Below are positions 1-5,317 of a stretch of 6,003 bases of DNA, piece after piece. Positions within the stretch are counted from its first letter, which is position 1; each line of letters opens with the position of its first letter. Origin of the DNA: Kiloniellales bacterium (GTDB lineage: Bacteria; Pseudomonadota; Alphaproteobacteria; Kiloniellales; JAKSDN01). The position numbers and the translations under genes were made by a program. The stretch covers positions 1-6,003 of the forward strand of contig JAKSDN010001351.1 in NCBI GenBank assembly GCA_022360075.1, given 5' to 3'. The notes under the pieces are model-generated. The model was given only the letters and a program-made list of their open reading frames with translations. It did not search any database and was not told where the DNA came from.

Positions 1-256
1 CGCTATCCCAAATGCGCCGGACTGGAAATCGAGAATGAAGTCTTTTCACTCCACGGATGTGGTCTGCGTCGCGATGTGAACAGATAAAGGCATGAAGTTG
101 CTTTCCTTCACCAATCTGGTTGGCGACGTAGTTCAGTACGCGATCCTCATTATCGTCCGTAATGTTGCAATCGAAAACAAAACTCTTTCCGCTCGAAGTT
201 GCGATCAGAACCATGTTGCCCTGTCCAACGTCGATGAAATGTACAGTCGTTGCCAT
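1..256 (-). CDS. ComEC/Rec2-like metallo-beta-lactamase-fold hydrolase, N-terminal part (runs off left edge)
   Basis: Only the first 85 codons are inside the window; the gene continues past base 1. The translation begins MATTVHFIDVGQGNMVLI and carries SHRDADHIRG at residues 60-69. HFIDVGQGN followed by an HxDxDH metal-binding loop (H61, D63, D65, H66) is the hallmark of the metallo-beta-lactamase fold found in ComEC/Rec2 and its soluble relatives, which bind two metal ions and are predicted phosphodiesterases or nucleases. No signal peptide or membrane segment is seen at this end, so a soluble stand-alone enzyme is likely rather than full ComEC. The strand usually reading LIDAG reads FVFDCN here (26-31). 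A GGAGGA ribosome site (265-270 on this strand) lies 8 bases before the ATG. The gene follows the prefix-domain gene by 46 bases in the same direction, so the two are probably co-transcribed. Substrate and role cannot be told from this fragment. Confidence 0.85.
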   Translation of the reverse strand, partial: MATTVHFIDVGQGNMVLIATSSGKSFVFDCNITDDNEDRVLNYVANQIGEGKQLHAFICSHRDADHIRGVKRLHSRFPVRRIWDS

Positions 257-302
257 CTCCTTATTCCTCCAACATCACACAGTCATTGCAGCGCCCCAGG
301 TC

Positions 303-905
303 TTACAAGCCCATTCTCTGCGCTAACCATCCGACTGCCTTGGTCAGAATGGCGGCCCCAATCCACACGCGAATGCGGTCTCCGGCGACCGCAAGAACGG
401 AGCGCAAGGCCTGCCACCAGTACCAACGGTTGGCTACTCGAACGCCGTACTTGGGAAGAATCTTAGTCCGGTACTCTTCTTCTAGATCGCCGATAAGGTT
501 TTCGCGAGTCGAGTGAGGCAGAAGAAAATCCATGATCACGACGGCCCGCCTTGGTGGCTCCGGCTTTGCTCTCGCATTGACTTCGCCAGTGCTGTGGTGC
601 GAAGCCGTTACAAAATCGAATTGGTGATTCATCTCATTGAGGAGTCGTGCTGCGGCTTCGTCTCCATTCTTCGCCTGACGCTCCAAGGTTTCGGAGATTT
701 CTCTCCAGTTAGGAACGCTCGTATAGCTAATACGATTGAGTTCGCGGTGTGCCATCTCATGATCGTGGTCGGGATGCGATGCGTGTACATACATTCGATT
801 GAGATTCTTCGCACGGATAGCGGACAGCAGTTGGAATGATCCCGCCGTCATGGAGGTTTCTCCGGCTTGTAGGTTTCTCAGGCTGTCTTTTCTTGATCGA
901 GCCAT
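303..905 (-). CDS. Protein with C-terminal 'permease prefix domain 2'-like region, PadR-associated
   Basis: This 200-residue protein has two parts. Residues about 122-195 include FLLP (127-130), LIGDLEEEYR (137-146) and WYWWQALRSV (161-170). This matches, from memory, the 'permease prefix domain 2' pattern that precedes MacB/FtsX-type permeases and is often encoded beside PadR regulators, especially in Acidobacteria. Here no permease domain follows: the protein ends after one weakly hydrophobic stretch (about 176-193) that could be membrane-associated. Residues 1-118 are hydrophilic and not recognised; they include a histidine/aspartate-rich patch (HASHPDHDHEMAH, 41-53). The ATG lies 6 bases after the padR stop, with a GGTGAG ribosome site (911-916) overlapping that stop, so translation is probably coupled. 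The domain's biochemical role is not established. It may be a free-standing membrane-anchored partner of a product of the same operon, but that is inference. Confidence 0.75.
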   Translation of the reverse strand: MARSRKDSLRNLQAGETSMTAGSFQLLSAIRAKNLNRMYVHASHPDHDHEMAHRELNRISYTSVPNWREISETLERQAKNGDEAAARLLNEMNHQFDFVTASHHSTGEVNARAKPEPPRRAVVIMDFLLPHSTRENLIGDLEEEYRTKILPKYGVRVANRWYWWQALRSVLAVAGDRIRVWIGAAILTKAVGWLAQRMGL

Positions 906-911
906 CGAGGC

Positions 912-1244
912 TCACCCCATGCTCGGAGAAGGAACAAGCCCGTCCCACATCCTGTTCATCGTCTCCCGCGACCTATGGAGTGCGCGCTGGCCCGGAGCCT
1001 CGATCTTGTAGTATCGCTTCGCCCGGCCCCCACGCTCGGGCGTCGGTTCGCCAACGGTTGAGGAGACAAAGCCCTTCCGTTCCAGTCGATCAAGGGTCGT
1101 ATAGACCGCCCCGATGGCGATATCCCGTCCCGTCCTTTCTGCAATCTCGCGACGGATGCTTACCCCGTATGCGGTGGCTCGGAGCCGGAGCAGTGCGAGG
1201 AGCACGATCTGTTCGAACTCACCCAAAGAGTCATTCTTTCCCAT
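912..1244 (-). CDS. PadR-family transcriptional regulator
   Basis: A 110-residue PadR regulator of normal length for the short (subfamily 2-like) class. The winged helix-turn-helix is clear: GEFEQIVLLALLRLRATAYG (residues 8-27), then the REIAERTGRDIAIGAVYTTLDRLERKGFV recognition-helix and helix region, then the wing with GEPTPERGGRAKRYYKI. These are the most conserved PadR segments. The family forms dimers that repress nearby operons, often including their own gene, and release DNA on binding a small ligand. An AAGGTG ribosome site (1250-1255, this strand) precedes the ATG by 5 bases. It is first of three same-strand genes (padR, prefix-domain protein, metallo-hydrolase), and a palindrome lies 18 bases upstream of its start, consistent with autoregulation. 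The inducer is unknown. Confidence 0.95.
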   Translation of the reverse strand: MGKNDSLGEFEQIVLLALLRLRATAYGVSIRREIAERTGRDIAIGAVYTTLDRLERKGFVSSTVGEPTPERGGRAKRYYKIEAPGQRALHRSRETMNRMWDGLVPSPSMG

Positions 1245-1261
1245 GTGCTCACCTTGATTTC

Positions 1262-1279
1262 ATCTACAATGTAGTAGAT
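1262..1279. promoter_or_regulatory. Candidate PadR operator
   Basis: ATCTAC (1262-1267) and GTAGAT (1274-1279) are perfect inverted repeats around a 6-base spacer. A second perfect palindrome, CTACA-A-TGTAG (1264-1274), is nested inside. Motifs of the TACTACA/TGTAGTA kind are known operators for winged-helix repressors such as BlaI/MecI, and PadR proteins bind related ATGT/ACAT palindromes. Its place 18 bases before the padR start and over a possible -10 element fits autorepression. Protein binding itself is inference. Confidence 0.6.
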
Positions 1280-1304
1280 ACATCACTGCGTCCGTGCAAC
1301 GCAA
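1275..1304 (-). promoter_or_regulatory. Possible promoter of the padR operon
   Basis: On the minus strand TTGCGT (1299-1304) is followed after 18 bases by TATCTA (1275-1280), a plausible sigma70-type pair. It would start transcription about 20-25 bases before the padR ATG, inside the palindrome. Other pairings are possible, for example TTGCAC at 1294-1299, so the exact hexamers are uncertain. Confidence 0.35.
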
Positions 1305-1664
1305 GCCCAATTTCCAAACACTGCCTCTCTGCTCTAGCGCCCGCTCCATGGTTTCACGCTTAGCAGCGCCGGTCAGTCATCCGACCTCGGAATGACCTTG
1401 ATCGGCTCCCCCTTCTCGACCTCGACGCGCTCGATCATGCACCGAAGTTCCGCCGCGAAATTTTCGGTAGATGGGCTTGAGTCTGTGCTCCGAATCTGTG
1501 CTACAATCGGTCCGGAAGGCGCAGAATTCAGGGATTTTGGACGTTTCAGAGTCCTTCTGGGTCCCCTCCCCTAGGGGACGCCATAGCTTCTTCTGTATTA
1601 CAATCAGTCATTTAGATGCCGATGGATCTGCTCCGTAGCCGATCCAGGAGGACGGAACCTCGTG
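1305..1664. other. Gene-poor stretch between padR operon and vapC
   Basis: No convincing gene is seen in these 360 bases. The minus strand has one frame open from a TAG near 1572 down to a TGA at 1373-1375. It ends in MIERVEVEKGEPIKVIPRSDD (ATG at 1436-1438), which has a coding-like look but no ribosome site and no recognised family; it may be the 3' tail of a decayed gene. A perfect 12-bp palindrome, TCCCCTAGGGGA, lies at 1567-1578, and GTCCCC (1561-1566) also pairs with GGGGAC (1574-1579). Neither is followed by a T-run on either strand, so neither is a standard terminator. The G+C content rises across this stretch. Confidence 0.5.
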
Positions 1665-2066
1665 TCATAAGCACGATGGGATGTCCGTCCGCGCGAAATC
1701 GTCGCCCTTGAAAAGCAATGGCTCTCCGCTGTCCTTGGCGAGCGCGTAGGAGAAGCAGTCTCCGTAGTTCAGGCCCGTGGCACTCATGCTTTTCCCGTAG
1801 CGGAGGTAAGCGTCGCGTGCCATGAGCGCTTGCGGCGCGGTCACGGGTTCGATCGTCAGGCCGAGGCTCTGGACGACACCGTCTAGAACTGCCAGCGCCC
1901 GTTTTGCCCCGGTCGGCCCAGCGCGGCGTGCCATCACGATGGCGGCCTCGAGGGCGGATGCCGCTGAAAGGAGCCTTGTGCTCTCTTGCCCGATGGCTTC
2001 CGCAAGCCGTTCGTGGTCCGGCTCCCGATAGACGATGGCGATCAGGGCCGAGGTATCGACGACCAT
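1665..2066 (-). CDS. vapC: VapC-family toxin, PIN-domain ribonuclease
   Basis: A full-length 133-residue PIN-domain protein. The family cleaves RNA, commonly tRNA or rRNA, using magnesium held by a cluster of acidic residues, and so halts growth when not neutralised by VapB. The expected acids are present: D4 in VVDTSALIAI, E40 in SALEAAIVM, D103 in LNYGDCFSYALAK, and D122/D123 in LLFKGDDFARTDI. Nothing suggests truncation or an inactive site. Its ATG shares one base with the vapB stop (TGATG), and there is only a weak ribosome site, so translation is probably coupled to the antitoxin. This keeps toxin output below antitoxin output. The RNA target cannot be read from sequence. No clear terminator follows. 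Confidence 0.95.
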   Translation of the reverse strand: MVVDTSALIAIVYREPDHERLAEAIGQESTRLLSAASALEAAIVMARRAGPTGAKRALAVLDGVVQSLGLTIEPVTAPQALMARDAYLRYGKSMSATGLNYGDCFSYALAKDSGEPLLFKGDDFARTDIPSCL

Positions 2067-2320
2067 CAGCGCGGCAGCCCGCTTTCATCGTAGTCCAACA
2101 GCTCTTCCGCGCTCCGGCCATCCGCGACCGGGAGCCGGGCGATCTCCGCTTGCTTCTGCCTCAGCATCCGCCAGTCGATCTTCTTGCCGCGCCGCCGCTG
2201 CTCCCGCTCGAGCCGATCTCGCAGCGCGGCCTTGACGGCCTCGGTGATGCTCTCGTCGGTCAATTCGGCGAGCTGCCGGGCCAAGCGGTCGGTCTCGCGA
2301 TCCTTGATGTTGAGCGCCAT
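2066..2320 (-). CDS. vapB: VapB-family antitoxin (PSK/Rv0623-like)
   Basis: An 84-residue antitoxin beginning MALNIKDRETDRLARQLAELTDESITEAVKAALRDRLERE. This is the typical N-terminal DNA-binding and dimerisation region of the VapB/Rv0623-like family that partners PIN toxins. The C-terminal half (about 45-84, KKIDWRMLRQKQAEIARLP then RSAEELLDYDESGLPR) is the charged, probably flexible tail that would wrap and block VapC; the ending LLDYDE.GLP is characteristic. An AGAGGA ribosome site (2325-2330 on this strand) lies 4 bases before the ATG. The module is probably autoregulated: VapB, or VapBC, would bind the inverted repeat just upstream. The gene is intact and immediately precedes vapC. Confidence 0.94.
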   Translation of the reverse strand: MALNIKDRETDRLARQLAELTDESITEAVKAALRDRLEREQRRRGKKIDWRMLRQKQAEIARLPVADGRSAEELLDYDESGLPR

Positions 2321-2330
2321 TTCATCCTCT

Positions 2331-2357
2331 AGGAAGATTTTGATCCGATTTCTTCCT
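2331..2357. promoter_or_regulatory. Candidate vapBC operator (inverted repeat)
   Basis: AGGAAGA (2331-2337) and TCTTCCT (2351-2357) form a perfect 7-bp inverted repeat with a 13-base spacer. It sits between the vapB ribosome site and the candidate promoter, touching the -10 hexamer. VapBC complexes normally bind inverted repeats in this position to repress their own transcription. The binding is inferred from position and symmetry only. Confidence 0.5.
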
Positions 2358-2384
2358 GGTAAGGCGACATCGACAATCTGTCAA
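2356..2384 (-). promoter_or_regulatory. Probable vapBC promoter
   Basis: A perfect -35 hexamer TTGACA lies on the minus strand at 2379-2384. After an ideal 17-base spacer comes a poor -10 hexamer, TACCAG (2356-2361). Transcription would start about 25-30 bases before the vapB ATG, within the inverted repeat. The consensus -35 supports the call; the weak -10 limits it. Confidence 0.45.
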
Positions 2385-2526
2385 TCGCACCGCGAAGGAG
2401 TACCGCGACCGGCGAATGGGGCGGATTGCGGCCGCGATCGCAAGCATCCAATCGATACCCGAAGGTGAGCCAATCCGCTTTCGCTTTTGGCTTTGGGGGG
2501 CCAAGTGCTCCGCGCCCGACTGGTGC

Positions 2527-3492
2527 TCAGCCCGCCGAGACGTAACGTCCGAAGCGCACGGCGGACTCGCCGCGCCGGAGCCGGCGCGAAGGCATGATCA
2601 GGACGCAGTCGTCGTAGGGCGTGGTCACCGGGCGCTCGCCGTCGTGGCCGATCACGGTGCCGGCCTTGGCGATGGTCTCGAGGCCCCGGTAGGGCTCGGC
2701 GAAGCGGAAGCGGTCGGTCTCGATGGTGACCGGGCCGGTGACCTCGATGAAGCGCTGTTCGGGCGGCGGCGCGGAGAGGTAGGGGGCGGCAAAGGATTCA
2801 TCGATCATCTCGAAATGGCACAGGAAGCGCAGCGCGGTCTCGATCGCCAGGGGGCCGGCTGCGGCCTCCCAGTGCTGGCCGCATTCGATCAGCAGGGCGT
2901 TCTTCGGGCTTTCGGCCTCGGCGAAGCCGGCGTAGTCGCGCATGCGCCGGCCCGCGGCATGGCCGGCGTCGCTGACCACGATCTCCGGGATCGCGATCGC
3001 CCCGGCCAGCGCGCGGCCCTTGGGCTGCGGCCCGGCCATCATCAGGGGCGGCGTCTTGTGCTGCATCGAGTGGATGTCGAGCAGGAAATCGACCTCGTCG
3101 AGCAGCGGCCGCAGCGCCCGCGCGCGGCGCAGCTCGACGGAATCGCGCGGACCCTCGAGCGTCTCGGGCGCCCAGAGCCGGTTGAAATCCTCGTCCACGT
3201 AGCGGGTCACGGTCGGATTGGCGGGATCGAATCGCCGGTAGGCCTCGACGTTGACGAAGGCGAGGGTCAGCCGGCCCCGGCGCGGGCGGACCTGCTCGCG
3301 GAGCAGGAAATCGAGGGCGATGGCGCCGCAGATCTCGTTGCCGTGCACGACGGCGCTGACCATGACGTGCGGGCCGGCCTGGCCGCTGTCGAAGCGCCAG
3401 ACATAGGGCAGACCACAGTTGCCGTCCTTGTAGGCGGTGATGTCCGGCGCGCTCAGCTCGATGGCGTCGTCCGAAATCGCTGGCTGCGTCAT
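2527..3492 (-). CDS. Succinylglutamate desuccinylase/aspartoacylase-superfamily zinc hydrolase (M14-like)
   Basis: A 321-residue enzyme of the AstE/AspA branch of the zinc carboxypeptidase fold, which hydrolyses the amide bond of N-acylated amino acids or related small molecules. Zinc ligands are visible as H50 and E53 in VVHGNEICG and H141 in LLDIHSMQ. DEDFNRLW (100-107) supplies the conserved Asn-Arg pair for substrate carboxylate binding, and E203 in ALLIECGQHWE is the expected catalytic glutamate. No signal peptide is present, so it should be cytoplasmic. The ATG at 3492 is preferred because GGAGG (3502-3506, this strand) lies 9 bases upstream; an in-frame ATG at 3576 would add 28 unconserved-looking residues. 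The gene is divergent from a peptide-type ABC importer with 150 bases between starts, suggesting it processes the imported compound. Arginine-degradation (ast) neighbours are absent, so AstE itself is unlikely; the true substrate is unknown. Confidence 0.88.
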   Translation of the reverse strand: MTQPAISDDAIELSAPDITAYKDGNCGLPYVWRFDSGQAGPHVMVSAVVHGNEICGAIALDFLLREQVRPRRGRLTLAFVNVEAYRRFDPANPTVTRYVDEDFNRLWAPETLEGPRDSVELRRARALRPLLDEVDFLLDIHSMQHKTPPLMMAGPQPKGRALAGAIAIPEIVVSDAGHAAGRRMRDYAGFAEAESPKNALLIECGQHWEAAAGPLAIETALRFLCHFEMIDESFAAPYLSAPPPEQRFIEVTGPVTIETDRFRFAEPYRGLETIAKAGTVIGHDGERPVTTPYDDCVLIMPSRRLRRGESAVRFGRYVSAG

Positions 3493-3642
3493 GTCCTTGC
3501 CCCTCCGGTCCCTCTGAAAGCGATTCCCGCTTGCGGCTTGCTTGATTTCCCCTTCTGCCCCCAGAATAGCGGCCAAGAGCGAGGGCCGGACGAAATCACG
3601 GTCCCGCAGGGAACAACAAGCAACGAACAGGGATAGCCTATC
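3493..3642. promoter_or_regulatory. Divergent intergenic region between hydrolase and ABC importer
   Basis: These 150 bases must hold the starts of both divergent transcripts. No strong sigma70 promoter stands out. A weak rightward candidate is TTGATT (3542-3547) with GAATAG 16 bases later (3564-3569). Just before the importer ATG there is a perfect palindrome, GATAG-C-CTATC (3632-3642), and an AGGGA ribosome site (3629-3633), 9 bases from that ATG, overlaps its left edge. A shared regulator site is plausible but no familiar operator was recognised. Confidence 0.35.
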
Positions 3643-5229
3643 ATGCAGATTTGCAAAGCCCTCGCTGCGACCGCGCTCGGCGCGGCGCTGCTCCTACCGC
3701 TCTCGGCGACCGCGCAGGAGCTGCGCGTTGGCCTGGCGCTCGAGCCGACCTCGATCGATCCGCACTATCACAACCTGGGGCCGAACAACGCGTTGGCCCT
3801 GGAGATCTTCGACCGGCTGATCGTGCCGGACGAGCGGCAGCGCCCGACCCCGGGTCTCGCCGCTTCCTGGAAAACGATCGACGACCTGACATGGGAGATC
3901 AAGCTGCGCGAAGGCGTGACCTTCCACGACGGCACGCCGCTGACCGCCGACGACGTCGTCTTCACCTTCGAGCGGGCACCCGACGTGCCCAACTCGCCGT
4001 CGAGCTTCGCCAGCTTCATCAAGGGCAAGACGGCCATCAAGGTCGACGACCGCACGCTGCACATCAAGACCGAGACAGCCTATCCCTTGATGCTCAACGA
4101 TCTGATGAACATCGGCATTCTCTCGCGCAAGCACGGCGAGGGGGCGAGCACCGAGGACTACAACAGCGGCAAGGCGGCGATCGGCACCGGCGTCTACAAG
4201 TTCGTCGAGTGGATACCCGGCGACCGTTTGATTCTGGAGCGCAACGAGGCCTACTACGGCGCCAAGCCCGAGTGGCAGCGCGTCGTGGTCAAGCCGATCA
4301 AGTCGGGCCCGGCGCGCGTCGCGGCGCTGCTGGCCGGCGACGTCGACTTCATCGACATCGTGCCGACCATCGACATCGCCAGGCTGGAGAAGGACCCCAA
4401 GGTCGATCTCAGCGAAAGCGTTTCGAACCGGGTGATCTACCTGCATATCGATCAGTTTCGCGACGATTCGCCGTTCGTGAAGGCCGCGGACGGCGGTGCC
4501 ATCGAAAACCCGCTACGCGACCAGCGGGTGCGCCAGGCGATCTCGAAAGCGATCAACCGGCCGGCGATCGTCGAACGGGTCATGGAGGGCGTGGCGATCC
4601 CGGCCGGCCAGCTCCTGCCCGACGGCTTCTTCGGCGTCAGCGACAACCTGCCGCCCGAAGCCTTCGATCCTGAAGGCGCAAAGGACCTGCTCAAGGCGGC
4701 GGGACTGCCGGACGGCTTCCAGCTCACGATCCATGGGCCGAACGACCGCTACATCAACGACGCCAAGATCGCGGAGGCGATCGCGCAGATGCTGACCCGG
4801 ATCGGCATCAAGACGGCGGTCGAGACCATGCCCCAGAGCGTCTACTTCAAGCGTGCCTCGCGCGGCGCCGAGGGCGGCCTGCCGGAGTTCAGCTTCGTCC
4901 TGGTCGGCTGGGGCGCCGGCACCGGCGAGGCCTCCTCGCCCCTGAAATCGCTGCTGCACACCTACGACAAGGAGCGCGGCTTCGGCGCCTCCAATCGTGG
5001 CCGCTATAGTGATCCGACGCTCGACAAGACCATCGAGGATGCGCTGGCTACGGTCGATGACGCGGAACGCGAGGCCTTGCTGATCAAGGCCACGGAGATG
5101 GCCATGAAGGACTACGGCATCATTCCGCTGCATTACCAGGTCAACGTGTGGGGCGCGCGCAAGGGCCTGAGCTATCAGGGCCGGACCGACGAGTACACGC
5201 TCTTCTCGAAGGTGACCTCGGCGCAGTGA
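3643..5229 (+). CDS. Periplasmic solute-binding protein of a peptide/nickel-type ABC importer (SBP family 5)
   Basis: A 528-residue family 5 extracytoplasmic binding protein (DppA/OppA-like), of normal length. Residues 1-24 form a signal peptide: a positively charged start, the hydrophobic core ALAATALGAALLLPL, and a likely cut after ATA before QE. No lipobox cysteine is present, so it is a free periplasmic protein, as in Gram-negative bacteria. Diagnostic segments are LRVGLALEPTSIDPHYHN (27-44), the family signature around LREGVTFHDGTPLTADDVVFTFER (88-111), and VRQAISKAINRPAIVERV from about residue 296. It would capture a peptide or similar substrate and deliver it to the inner-membrane permeases. 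The permease gene follows after 88 bases. Ligand identity cannot be read from sequence; dipeptide, N-acyl amino acid, opine or glutathione-like ligands all occur in the family. Confidence 0.95.
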   Translation: MQICKALAATALGAALLLPLSATAQELRVGLALEPTSIDPHYHNLGPNNALALEIFDRLIVPDERQRPTPGLAASWKTIDDLTWEIKLREGVTFHDGTPLTADDVVFTFERAPDVPNSPSSFASFIKGKTAIKVDDRTLHIKTETAYPLMLNDLMNIGILSRKHGEGASTEDYNSGKAAIGTGVYKFVEWIPGDRLILERNEAYYGAKPEWQRVVVKPIKSGPARVAALLAGDVDFIDIVPTIDIARLEKDPKVDLSESVSNRVIYLHIDQFRDDSPFVKAADGGAIENPLRDQRVRQAISKAINRPAIVERVMEGVAIPAGQLLPDGFFGVSDNLPPEAFDPEGAKDLLKAAGLPDGFQLTIHGPNDRYINDAKIAEAIAQMLTRIGIKTAVETMPQSVYFKRASRGAEGGLPEFSFVLVGWGAGTGEASSPLKSLLHTYDKERGFGASNRGRYSDPTLDKTIEDALATVDDAEREALLIKATEMAMKDYGIIPLHYQVNVWGARKGLSYQGRTDEYTLFSKVTSAQ

Positions 5230-5237
5230 TCGGCGCT

Positions 5238-5268
5238 GCGGGGCGGCCGATGCGTCCGGCCGTCCCGC
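5238..5268 (+). other. Strong intercistronic hairpin between binding protein and permease
   Basis: Bases 5238-5249 pair with 5257-5268 in a 12-bp GC-rich stem with a single G-T wobble and a 7-base loop (5250-5256). The core arms are GGGGCGGCCG and CGGCCGTCCC. No T-run follows, so a standard intrinsic terminator is unlikely. Stem-loops in this position in importer operons commonly protect the upstream binding-protein mRNA from 3' exonucleases, or partly stop transcription, giving more binding protein than permease. Here that role is inferred from position and stem strength. Confidence 0.6.
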
Positions 5269-5317
5269 CGCCGAGCACCTTTCGTCGTCGGCTTGGCATA
5301 ACCGGGTTGGTCGCGCC

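Noticed and set aside
1623..1646. TGGATC/GATCCA inverted repeat after vapC as a terminator
   Set aside because: The stem is only 6 bp with a 12-base loop and no T-run follows on the minus strand.
1612..2121. A 169-codon minus-strand frame overlapping vapC
   Set aside because: It overlaps vapC in another frame and has no recognisable domain; vapC has all PIN-domain acids and the expected overlap with vapB.
2380..2510. A possible plus-strand peptide fragment (AKEYRDRRMGRIAAAIASIQ)
   Set aside because: It looks mildly coding-like but has no start with a ribosome site, runs on as antisense of the hydrolase, and overlaps the vapBC promoter. No family was recognised.
2470..2526. TTGGC/GCCAA repeat after the hydrolase stop as a terminator
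   Set aside because: The stem is 5 bp and is followed by A-rich, not T-rich, sequence on the minus strand.
3493..3576. Upstream ATG extending the hydrolase by 28 residues
   Set aside because: The extension is not family-like and the ATG at 3492 has GGAGG at good spacing.
2416..3636. A 406-codon plus-strand open frame
   Set aside because: It is antisense to the M14-type hydrolase, whose zinc ligands and catalytic residues all lie on the other strand. Its low-complexity Gly/Ala/Arg/Asp composition is typical of GC-rich shadow frames.
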